Shown here in pieces: positions 1-6,832 of a stretch of DNA of 7,786 bases (its first letter is position 1; each line of letters begins with the position of its first letter). Position numbers and translations under genes: made by a program. Origin of the DNA: a bacterium (lineage in GTDB: Bacteria; UBP14; UBA6098; JAFGQG01). The notes under the pieces were generated by a model. It was not told the origin of the DNA, did not search any database, and saw nothing but the letters and a program-made list of their open reading frames with translations. The stretch is taken from NCBI GenBank assembly GCA_016930435.1, contig JAFGGQ010000150.1, positions 1-7,786 of the forward strand. The letters are read 5' to 3'.

Positions 1-31
1 AAAACCCCCTTTCTTTTTTTGATTCTCTTTC

Positions 32-51
32 CCCCGAGCTGAAGCACGGGG
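32..51. repeat. GC-rich hairpin downstream of the transposase gene
   Basis: CCCCG (32-36) pairs with CGGGG (47-51), and GCT (38-40) with AGC (43-45) inside it, around one A-A mismatch. It lies about 50 nt past the transposase stop. No T-tract follows on the minus strand, so it is a poor intrinsic terminator. It could be a subterminal hairpin of the element's other end or a REP-like unit. The pyrimidine-rich run at 9-35 beside it is unexplained. Confidence 0.35.
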
Positions 52-94
52 CAAATGAGCATTTTAGACTATTTAAATATAACAAACTGCAAAA

Positions 95-136
95 ATGGGA
101 CTTTAACCCCCTTTGATTATCTCAAATCCATGCACT
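95..136. repeat. Direct repeat copy 1, at the 3' end of the transposase gene
   Basis: This 42-bp stretch aligns without gaps to 557-598, with 36 of 42 bases identical by eye and a core of 30/32 over 105-136 against 567-598. The shared core contains 'AACCCCCTTTGATTATCTCA'. On the minus strand it encodes the last ten transposase residues plus the stop codon. Confidence 0.85.
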
Positions 137-540
137 TTCATGAATTCATCATATTCTTCTTGAAAAGATATATGATTGTGATGTTTCTCCTGATTCTTAA
201 TATAGTTTCTAACTTTTTCTAAATGAGATTTACTTATTGAAACTGCAATATATTCTTCTTGCCATTTAAAATAATGAGGTAAAATTTTGTTTTCATTCAC
301 CCATTTTGAAGATTCACCCTTCAAGAGTTGTGCAACTTTTGCAATAGACAAACCTGAATTGAGGGATACCAATAAGTGAACATGGTCTTTGGTCCCATTT
401 ATGAAATCAAGATGAATTTTTTTTTCACGGGCGTTTTCTCTAATATGCTTATATAGTTCTATTTTAGAATCATTTTGAATTAACGGTTCCCTATTCTTCG
501 TTGCCCAAATAAAATGGATCCAGGCGCAAATATACGGCAT
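103..540 (-). CDS. tnpA: IS200/IS605-family Y1 (HUH) transposase
   Basis: This encodes a single-strand DNA transposase of the Y1 class, which cleaves and rejoins element ends through a 5'-phosphotyrosine intermediate. Counting from the chosen Met (codon 540-538), the 145-aa protein has the family N-terminus 'WIHFIWATKNREPLI' and the metal-binding HUH motif as H53-V54-H55 in 'DHVHLLVSL'. The segment 'LKGESSKWVNE' follows at about 73-83, and the likely nucleophile is Y113 in 'VRNYIKNQEKHH'. Length and motif order fit complete IS200-like TnpA (about 140-155 aa). I chose this Met because AAGGAG lies 7 nt upstream at 548-553. The frame stays open to a GTG at 597, but the extra 19 residues are only the translation of a flanking repeat. 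The last residues (VHGFEIIKGG) and the stop lie inside the other copy of that repeat. No accessory tnpB is visible. A solitary REP-associated (RAYT-like) transposase is the alternative; the family call itself is secure. Confidence 0.92.
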   Translation of the reverse strand: MPYICAWIHFIWATKNREPLIQNDSKIELYKHIRENAREKKIHLDFINGTKDHVHLLVSLNSGLSIAKVAQLLKGESSKWVNENKILPHYFKWQEEYIAVSISKSHLEKVRNYIKNQEKHHNHISFQEEYDEFMKVHGFEIIKGG

Positions 541-547
541 GATTATA

Positions 548-553
548 CTCCTT
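548..553 (-). promoter_or_regulatory. Strong Shine-Dalgarno that fixes the transposase start
   Basis: Read on the minus strand this is AAGGAG with a 7-nt spacer to the ATG at 540-538. It is the best ribosome-binding site in the window and favours that Met over the upstream in-frame GTG at 597. Confidence 0.8.
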
Positions 554-556
554 AGT

Positions 557-598
557 ATGGGGTTAAAACCCCCTTTGATTATCTCAAACCCATACACT
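557..598. repeat. Direct repeat copy 2, immediately upstream of the transposase gene
   Basis: This is the partner of 95-136, offset by exactly 462 bp (154 codons), so both copies translate in the same frame as the transposase (YGFEIIKGG here, HGFEIIKGG at the other end). Similarity stops abruptly beyond 598: the upstream codons do not resemble the rest of the transposase C-terminus. A shorter match, AAAACCCCCTTT, lies at 1-12. The repeats may be element ends, or a remnant of a neighbouring copy of the element. Confidence 0.85.
559..572 (-). promoter_or_regulatory. Hairpin just upstream of the transposase RBS
   Basis: GGGGTT (559-564) can pair with AACCCC (567-572). On the minus strand it ends 5 nt before the Shine-Dalgarno. 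IS200-type elements are known to have left-end hairpins that damp tnpA expression or act in end recognition. That role here is inferred from position only; the loop is very short (2 nt fully paired, 4-6 nt if the inner A-T pairs open). Confidence 0.4.
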
Positions 599-790
599 CG
601 ATCAAAATAATGTCATTTTTCTTCAAGCAAAGAAAAATACTCGGAATAGAATTTTCAGTCATCCACCCTAAAAGTGAAATAATGGGGGTTGTAAGCGGAG
701 CTTAAGAGAAGATATCAAATGCTAATGATCCCTGTGAATTTAATTGGTTCAAGGTTTATAAGTCCTCTGTTTAGGTTTAAATTAAAGTGT

Positions 791-818
791 TTGACAATTC
801 GACATTATGCTTTATGTT
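791..818 (+). promoter_or_regulatory. Possible sigma-70-type promoter for the 1187-aa protein gene
   Basis: A perfect TTGACA (791-796) is followed after 16 nt by TATGTT (813-818, 4 of 6 matches to TATAAT). This would give a leader of roughly 25-30 nt before the TTG start at 852. Members of the FCB group can use a different promoter consensus, so the match may be fortuitous. Confidence 0.4.
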
Positions 819-851
819 TTCTACTGAATATATAAAGGGTCAAGGTGTAGG

Positions 852-3800
852 TTGGGTATAGAAAATATTAAAAGGACATTTGGGCTACTATTCGCATCTT
901 TTGCGTTGACGGTAATAGTATCCAATGCGCTTGCTGATTCATCAATCGACTCCTTATGGTTCAACCAGGAAACTGCCTGTAACGACAGTAATATTGTAGA
1001 GATCTGCTATCAGCTTTCTGGTGATCCTTCGGATATCAGCCTGGAGCTTAGTTCGGATGGCGGAGCAACCTGGGAAACATCCGCGATCACCCTATTTAAC
1101 GATTCCGGTGACCTGGGGCCCGGAGTGCTGCCCGGCTTACATTGCTTCGATTGGTTACTTAATGCCGATCTCCCGGATTTCGAGTCACGGGATTTCCAGA
1201 TCAGACTGGGCACTTATCCCGGCCTTTACGAATACTGGCTTCCTTACGTGGTTACCTATACCGGTTGTACCAGCGGCTACGGGAGTATATTGTACTTGAG
1301 GGCACTATATGACTCCACTGCAATTCAGATCGATTTCGATAATGACGGGGTCGTCGATACATTCTTTGTCCTTAATACAAATCAGGCAAGATCATTCTCC
1401 GACGCTTATATTATAGAAGGAACACACATTTTCGCTAATTTGCCGCTAAGCTCCTATTATTACTACTACTGCTCAAATCACGGGATATACGAAGATGGAA
1501 CCTACTCCTATGCACTCTATCCTTCTACCCTGGCAGGCTCGGACTATGCCGTCCCCCCGGCGGATTTCACCACTGTATTTGCTATTGAAAACAACACCAC
1601 CGTAAACGTAGATAACGATTACTCCGGATCTACCGATTTGACTTTTACTCTTAATTCGGGCGAGAACAATACCTTTTCTACCATTACTCATCCCGCTCAC
1701 ATCACTACCGTAAACGAAAAACCGATCATTGTGGTCAATTCATTTCATTCTTCGGATTATTACAGTACAACCTGCGCCTATAATTTACTTCCGGTAACCT
1801 TATTGGGTTCAGAATATTATGCCCCGGAGGTTCATGGCTATTCACATACGGTAATCTCCCTGCTTACCCGGGTTGAAGTGGTCGCCCCGGAAGCAGGCAC
1901 AAACGTTACTATCAATGGCACTCCCTTTACTCCCGCTGCCGGCGGGTTGGTAACCTATACTACAGAAAATGAAATATCGGTATTGTCTGACCGACCCGTT
2001 GCGGCTTCTTATATCTCGGATGTTTATGCCACCGATCCCTGGGGAAGCCATGTGGACAGGCACTATATGTATGCTTTTCAATTATTCCCCGAGGCTCTTT
2101 TATCCAGGCGGCACATTATCCCTGCCATCGGGTCAATCGATGCCAGCCGGGGATTCCCTCGCCGCAAATATGCCGTAGTTTCATTTACCAATGGAAATTT
2201 GATCGAACTTGATGTTCTGGATGATGGCTCTGTGGATTCCTCTTACATCTTAAACAGAGGAGTTTTCAGCTATTTTCATGAAGAGGATTATACTCCCACC
2301 ATCAGCAACTTTATGAGTGTGAATTCATCAGAACCTTTGCAGGTAACCTATTCCGATCGGGGCTGGTGGGCTGGGGTCTCTGAAAAGGTCAATGCCTGGT
2401 TGGTGATGGGTGGAGACCTGCAAGCAATAAGCTATGCCAGCGGACCGGTGGATTCCCGCTCACCCGAAGTAAATAGTACCACTCCAGGTTTTATCCCAGC
2501 AGGGGAAATGAATGATTTCAGCTGGACCGTGGATGACCTCTTCTGGCATAGCGGATTATGCGAACTATATATCTCAGGCTGCGGGATCGATGAACATTAT
2601 ACGGTCCCCGGCTCCACAATTACCTGGTTCACCCCAGACCGGGAATGCCCTTTTTGCACCCTTATCGTCGCCGCTCGTGACAGCTTCTGTAACTGGGGCG
2701 CGGATACAGTCTTCTTCTCTGTTTCACCTGGAGATGAACAACCCCACATAGATATGGTATGGTTTTATGAGGAAACTCTGCGGGACAGTCAGAACCTGGT
2801 CTATTTTTGCTACCGTTTCTCGGATCCCGATTCCAGTTTTGCTCTGATATTGCCCCGGCTCTCCGGAGAGAGCGGTCTGACCTGGACCGTACCCCTGGAT
2901 TCCCTCCTGGATACACTGTCCGCTTATCCCTCACCAAACGTGGGTGATTGTGTAAGCCCAGGTGAACATTGCTTTCAATGGGTGATGAGCGAAGATCTGC
3001 CTGATTCCGAGGCCTGCTCCTTCCGGGCACGGATAGAACTAATCTCCGGCATTCCAACAGGCTTGAGCTTAACCGACTCCTTGCTTAGGCTTTTCCCCCG
3101 CGGTGGGCCCGGTGGGGGCGGCCTGACCTGGGACGGTGAATACCTCTACGTGGGTCAATTCCCCGATACCATATTTAAGGTGGATACATTAACCGAAGCA
3201 ATGGTGGATACCTATATAGTAGGCCACCCGGTTGGCATGTCAGGCCTGGAAGACCTGGCATACTTAAATAATCGCCTGTATATCAGCAATTCCCGAAAGG
3301 TATTCCGGTTCGACTTGACCACCGGGACTACGGTTGATAGTTCGGCTAATTTAGGGACAGCAGAAGCCCCGCTTTCCGGAATCACCGCTGCCCCCCACTG
3401 CGAGAGCGAAGAATGGTTCATCTATGCGGCGCGGTCCAATAATCGCTGCTATAAAATCAATGCTCTTGATCTAACCCTGTCAGATTCACTGCTTACCCCT
3501 GCTTTGCCGGATTCCCCGGAAGGACTTGCTTATGCCAATGGGTTTCTGTGGTGCCTGCTGGATAACGGCACCCTTATCAAGATCAACCTGAATTCCGGAG
3601 CAGTAATCTCCAGCATCCCCATGCCCTACTATGACAGCGCCACGGGTGGCGGCCCGGAAGGATTGACATACGATGGCCAGAACTTCTGGTATGCGGAATT
3701 GGGGGCCACCGACCGGATATATAAAGCCGAAATAAGCTGGTATGTAAGTACATACACTACCTCCCCAGGCTGCCTGGATTCCCGAAACCCGCTTACACTG

Positions 3801-4415
3801 ATCGATAGCGCTATCTGTGGAGATACCCTGATTGCCGGTGAAAACGATACGATATACTGGCAGGTCTGGGATGATTTCGTCTTCCCATCCTCAAACTGCT
3901 CTTTATATTACTCCCTGGATGAAGGCCGAACCTTTTCCTTTTTAGGAGTGAGTGACAACGATTCCCAATATATCTGGTCCCCGATTCCGGACACATTCAG
4001 CATTCAGGCTCGGATCAGGGTTGCCCTCTACGACAGCTTTGGTAACTATTCCCAGGACACAAGCTGCGTCTTCTCGATATGCCGCCTTAATGAACCACCA
4101 TTAGTACTCTTTGTTGAATTTCACCAGCGCACCGACGGCTCCAAGATAGTTGATATTTCCTATCAGGTTGATGACCCCAATGACGATTCAATTTACATCT
4201 CTGTACAGGTTTCCCGGGATGGCGGAACCACATGGGACATCATACCCTACTCTTTTGTTGCACCCTCTGACACCGGCTGGGTTACCCCCGAACCCGCTAT
4301 TACCCGAAATATCATCTGGGATATGGGCTCCGAAACCGACCCCTGTTTCTTTGAGGAAAGTGATATCATGGTTCGTATCATAGCCAACGATCATAAACAT
4401 TATATTTGCGAATAA
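852..4415 (+). CDS. Exported 1187-aa modular surface protein: IgGFc-binding-like fourfold repeat, propeller and beta-sandwich modules
   Basis: This is a large exported protein, probably adhesive or ligand-binding; no catalytic motif was seen. The start is TTG at 852, with AAGGTG at 842-847, and it gives a clean signal peptide: basic 'KR', a hydrophobic core at about 10-24, and likely cleavage after 'NALA' (residue 28). Module A occurs three times (about 32-120, 633-730, 1084-1180), best conserved as 'VSRDGGTTW' in A3 and as 'PGxHCFxW' plus 'LPDxE' in A1/A2. Residues 145-532 hold four ~95-residue repeats with landmarks such as 'DFDNDGVVD', 'FTLNSGE' and 'AYNLLPVTLLGSEYYAP', resembling IgGFc-binding-family domains. 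Module B (about 534-625, 976-1077) shares 'DSRxP', 'AGE' and 'CxLYxS'. Residues about 737-963 look like a beta-propeller ('GLTWDGEYLYVGQ', 'GLAYANGFLWCL', 'GLTYDGQNFWYAE'). Some 25 Cys suggest disulfides. It ends right after A3 with no sorting module or membrane anchor. The CDS is certain, the family call moderate and the function unknown. Confidence 0.9.
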   Translation: MGIENIKRTFGLLFASFALTVIVSNALADSSIDSLWFNQETACNDSNIVEICYQLSGDPSDISLELSSDGGATWETSAITLFNDSGDLGPGVLPGLHCFDWLLNADLPDFESRDFQIRLGTYPGLYEYWLPYVVTYTGCTSGYGSILYLRALYDSTAIQIDFDNDGVVDTFFVLNTNQARSFSDAYIIEGTHIFANLPLSSYYYYYCSNHGIYEDGTYSYALYPSTLAGSDYAVPPADFTTVFAIENNTTVNVDNDYSGSTDLTFTLNSGENNTFSTITHPAHITTVNEKPIIVVNSFHSSDYYSTTCAYNLLPVTLLGSEYYAPEVHGYSHTVISLLTRVEVVAPEAGTNVTINGTPFTPAAGGLVTYTTENEISVLSDRPVAASYISDVYATDPWGSHVDRHYMYAFQLFPEALLSRRHIIPAIGSIDASRGFPRRKYAVVSFTNGNLIELDVLDDGSVDSSYILNRGVFSYFHEEDYTPTISNFMSVNSSEPLQVTYSDRGWWAGVSEKVNAWLVMGGDLQAISYASGPVDSRSPEVNSTTPGFIPAGEMNDFSWTVDDLFWHSGLCELYISGCGIDEHYTVPGSTITWFTPDRECPFCTLIVAARDSFCNWGADTVFFSVSPGDEQPHIDMVWFYEETLRDSQNLVYFCYRFSDPDSSFALILPRLSGESGLTWTVPLDSLLDTLSAYPSPNVGDCVSPGEHCFQWVMSEDLPDSEACSFRARIELISGIPTGLSLTDSLLRLFPRGGPGGGGLTWDGEYLYVGQFPDTIFKVDTLTEAMVDTYIVGHPVGMSGLEDLAYLNNRLYISNSRKVFRFDLTTGTTVDSSANLGTAEAPLSGITAAPHCESEEWFIYAARSNNRCYKINALDLTLSDSLLTPALPDSPEGLAYANGFLWCLLDNGTLIKINLNSGAVISSIPMPYYDSATGGGPEGLTYDGQNFWYAELGATDRIYKAEISWYVSTYTTSPGCLDSRNPLTLIDSAICGDTLIAGENDTIYWQVWDDFVFPSSNCSLYYSLDEGRTFSFLGVSDNDSQYIWSPIPDTFSIQARIRVALYDSFGNYSQDTSCVFSICRLNEPPLVLFVEFHQRTDGSKIVDISYQVDDPNDDSIYISVQVSRDGGTTWDIIPYSFVAPSDTGWVTPEPAITRNIIWDMGSETDPCFFEESDIMVRIIANDHKHYICE
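1284..2447 (+). repeat. Coding repeat: four ~95-codon units (IgGFc-binding-like region)
   Basis: This covers residues about 145-532 of the 1187-aa protein. The units start near residues 145, 238, 332 and 440. Each has a hydrophobic strand, then an Asp-rich or Thr-rich turn ('IDFDNDGVVD', 'NVDNDYSGS', 'VTINGTPF', 'LDVLDDGSVD'). Next comes an 'LNxG'-like turn and a strand such as 'KPIIVVNS' or 'RPVAASYIS'. A linker ends units 1-3 ('YALYPSTLAGSDYAVP', 'YNLLPVTLLGSEYYAP', 'FQLFPEALLSRRHIIP'). The repeat is divergent at protein level and not evident as a DNA repeat. Confidence 0.6.
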
Positions 4416-4762
4416 ACAATGCCCTTGGGATACTTTTTCCCATTCCAGGATAATCTCCTCACTCTACGGGTAAAAAAATGAACATAACGTGACAGAGAAA
4501 ACCCGGATATATTGTTTTAATCACCGGGAATAGCCGTTTAAGCTTATTGAAGTGGATAAACTTCCCTTAACTTTGCGAAGGCAAGATCAGAGGCATACAG
4601 GTAAAATACCCTTTCATAAATTTTATTGACAAAGCCATCACCATCAGCTTTATTATTGGTTTAAAAGGTATATAGCCGAAACACCAGATTTACCGGATTA
4701 CCTTGTTAGTTAAATTTATTGAGAAAAGAGTAGTGGGAAATTTATAAACACAATATTGACTG
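4416..4762. other. 347-bp intergenic gap without a convincing gene
   Basis: It is AT-richer than the flanking genes. It contains three weak inverted repeats: TGGGA/TCCCA (4426-4430, 4438-4442), CCCGG/CCGGG (4502-4506, 4524-4528) and GAAGT/ACTTC (4549-4553, 4560-4564). None has a following T-run, so no terminator is called. A possible promoter for the next gene lies at 4626-4656. Nothing else is recognised. Confidence 0.6.
4626..4656 (+). promoter_or_regulatory. Possible promoter for the PHP-domain gene
   Basis: A perfect TTGACA (4626-4631) precedes TATTAT (4651-4656, 5 of 6) at a long 19-nt spacing, or TTTATT (4649-4654, 4 of 6) at 17 nt. The ATG is about 105 nt further on. This is weak evidence that the gene is transcribed independently of the one upstream. 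Confidence 0.25.
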
Positions 4763-6832
4763 ATGATTTATACCAGGATTAGAACAAATTATTTGCTTCT
4801 CGTTGTGATCGCTTTTTGTGTGATTGCTTCTACTTTTAAAGCAAACCGGGCTGACTATACTCCTTTAAATTCCAGCCAGACTATTTATCCCAATTCCTAT
4901 GCCAAGGATATGCAGATCGACGCTCCCTGGTTCATTAAAAGCGATACTGTCCAAATACCGGTACAATTTATCATTCGGGATGCCGATGTTATTGACTTAG
5001 AGGAATTACAGGGTTTATATATCGAAGTCCCCAGTTCCCGGGCCGGTTATGATTTCACCAACACTGACACCGTATTCAGTAAGGTATATGACCCGGTTAT
5101 CGAGGATATGAGTTTAGCCCCTTGGGATACTATTGTGTTTATTCCCGTTCCCACTGGATATACAGCCGGTCATGTTCTTTACATAAAAGGCATTATCGAT
5201 TTTGAGGACGGTCTCCCCTGGGACGAGAGTTTTTCCAAAGTACTGGCTATCAAAATCGGAACCGCGGAAATGCCCAAAATGGCTCATTGGTACGCCGGGG
5301 ATGCCCATTTTCACACCAGTTTTACCGTGAATCCATACGAATTCGGAGGTACCTTCAGGATGTTGTTTCACTGCTCCCGAGCTATGGGCATTGATTTTGT
5401 AACAACGACCGACCATGCTTCCGACTCCTGTATCATTCTGGGAATTATCGTTGACGATCTGAACCAAAGCGATTGGCTCGCGATACCCGATAGTATTGCC
5501 ATTTATGGTAATCACAACCCTATAATTATCCGGGGCGAAGAAGCGGAAATTCAGACCTATACATCCTTCAGGAACCATTTACTCATATATGGAAATAATG
5601 AGTTTTTCTCCGCTCCGCTCCCGGACGGAGAAGCCGAACGGGACCACGGAGACGTTTATGCTTTTCTTGCTGCATCCCCTGAAGCGGTGGCTTATGCCGC
5701 TCACCCTTACGATCAGGACTATATCTGGGCAAATGAAATCATCGATTCCGGTATCAAAATGGGGGTACTAAAGGGACTACAAATCTGGAATGAAAGGTCA
5801 GTCTGGGACATTGATGTGGACATGGACAGCTATTGCAATCCCTTCCCCTTTTCTAATGGATCGATGTTGGGCGAGGAGGGCCATTGGGATGAGGACCTCC
5901 TGATGGGACTGGAAACCTGGGACTACTTTCTTTGGACCGAGATTTCGGATGCGATCGGCGAACCTCCCCGCAAAATCTTTATTGACGGCGGCAGCGATGC
6001 TCATGGGGACTTTAACTACTTCACCTACCACCCCTTTATTATGGGTGTTCCCTCCCCCGATGTCTATGCCACAGATAACGCCTTCGCCAAGGTCCGGACC
6101 ATGGCCTATTGCCCCGAAGGATCAAGCCAGGAAGCAATAATGAACGCCCTGCGCAAAGGCTCTACAATCGCCACCGACGGACCGATTGCCGTTTTGGTTG
6201 CTCTCAATAACCACCCGTCTCACAGAAATAAATTAATAATCGGTCAATCGGACACCCTTATTTACGGTAGTAATGACTCTTTATACATAATATATAAAAA
6301 TACCAGCGATTTCGGAGGACCTATTGAACAGCTTACCCTAAAAAGGACCTACCCCGGAGTATTCTTCTCGGATTCCATATCCCTGGATTCGTTCATTACC
6401 GGATTAGAAGGCTCTTTCAGGATCCCTGTTGATTTGCCCATTGAAGAGGGATGGTGCTGCTACCGCCTGGAAGCCCGTACCTTCAACCGGGGCGAACAAT
6501 ATATCTACCCCGGCTCTTCCTACCGTTGCTTTACCAATCCCATTTGGTTCTACGTTCAAAGAAATCATCTTTTCGCCTCCGATGATGATAATTCTGGTAA
6601 TTTAAAACTTAAACTGAATATATTTCCGAATCCCTTCAATATTTCCTGCATTGTCTCCACCCTTAAAGATGCGAGGGTGGAAATATTCGATATACTGGGG
6701 GAAAAAGTAGCCACCCTGACTGACGGGGAAAGACAATGGATACCCGGAAAGGAAATCAGGTCGGGGGTCTATTTGTTCCGTGCGCAACTTGGTATTATGA
6801 AGACCTTCCGTAAAGCTGTATTGATCAAATAA
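4763..6832 (+). CDS. Exported PHP-domain metallohydrolase (CehA/McbA type) with T9SS-like sorting module
   Basis: This is probably a secreted metal-dependent hydrolase; the substrate is unknown (family members act on phosphoester and carbamate bonds). The 689-aa product begins with a signal peptide (basic 'YTRIRTNY', hydrophobic core about 10-23) and a beta-rich segment (about 50-168). The PHP catalytic domain runs about 176-475. Its metal-site candidates are D180, H182 and H184 in 'GDAHFH', D217-H218 in 'TTTDHASD', E259/E260 in 'IIRGEEAE', H272, H314 in 'AAHPYD', and D412 and H414 in 'GGSDAHGD'. The family signature 'ALRKGSTIATDGPIAVL' follows at about 462-478. A second beta domain (about 485-598) ends in 'TNPIWFYV', as is usual after CehA-type PHP domains. 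Residues about 613-689 are a T9SS type A-like sorting module ('NIFPNPFN', 'VEIFDILGEKVATL', 'SGVYLFRA', 'KAVLIK'). All expected catalytic positions look intact. No strong Shine-Dalgarno precedes the ATG, which is chosen because the signal peptide starts there. Confidence 0.93.
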   Translation: MIYTRIRTNYLLLVVIAFCVIASTFKANRADYTPLNSSQTIYPNSYAKDMQIDAPWFIKSDTVQIPVQFIIRDADVIDLEELQGLYIEVPSSRAGYDFTNTDTVFSKVYDPVIEDMSLAPWDTIVFIPVPTGYTAGHVLYIKGIIDFEDGLPWDESFSKVLAIKIGTAEMPKMAHWYAGDAHFHTSFTVNPYEFGGTFRMLFHCSRAMGIDFVTTTDHASDSCIILGIIVDDLNQSDWLAIPDSIAIYGNHNPIIIRGEEAEIQTYTSFRNHLLIYGNNEFFSAPLPDGEAERDHGDVYAFLAASPEAVAYAAHPYDQDYIWANEIIDSGIKMGVLKGLQIWNERSVWDIDVDMDSYCNPFPFSNGSMLGEEGHWDEDLLMGLETWDYFLWTEISDAIGEPPRKIFIDGGSDAHGDFNYFTYHPFIMGVPSPDVYATDNAFAKVRTMAYCPEGSSQEAIMNALRKGSTIATDGPIAVLVALNNHPSHRNKLIIGQSDTLIYGSNDSLYIIYKNTSDFGGPIEQLTLKRTYPGVFFSDSISLDSFITGLEGSFRIPVDLPIEEGWCCYRLEARTFNRGEQYIYPGSSYRCFTNPIWFYVQRNHLFASDDDNSGNLKLKLNIFPNPFNISCIVSTLKDARVEIFDILGEKVATLTDGERQWIPGKEIRSGVYLFRAQLGIMKTFRKAVLIK

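Noticed and set aside
541-597. N-terminal extension of the transposase from an in-frame GTG at 597
   Set aside because: The 19 added residues only translate the upstream direct repeat, the usual family N-terminus begins at the Met at 540, and the strong Shine-Dalgarno points to that Met.
1458-1472. Run of five Tyr codons as a possible slippage or functional repeat
   Set aside because: It mixes TAT and TAC codons and sits in a beta-rich segment with many aromatic residues; nothing suggests more than local composition.
2662-3057. 131-aa open frame on the minus strand
   Set aside because: It lies wholly inside the 1187-aa coding region, is Arg/Pro/Ser-rich like a shadow translation, and shows no recognisable motif.
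4419-4481. 20-codon plus-strand ORF starting 4 bp after the stop of the 1187-aa gene
   Set aside because: It has no ribosome-binding site and no recognisable character; its length is expected by chance.
4426-4564. Candidate intrinsic terminators after the 1187-aa gene
   Set aside because: The stems are only 5 bp and none is followed by a T-run.
5114-5578. 154-aa open frame on the minus strand
   Set aside because: It is antisense to the intact PHP catalytic domain, whose motifs are plainly conserved on the plus strand; no family features were seen in the antisense frame.
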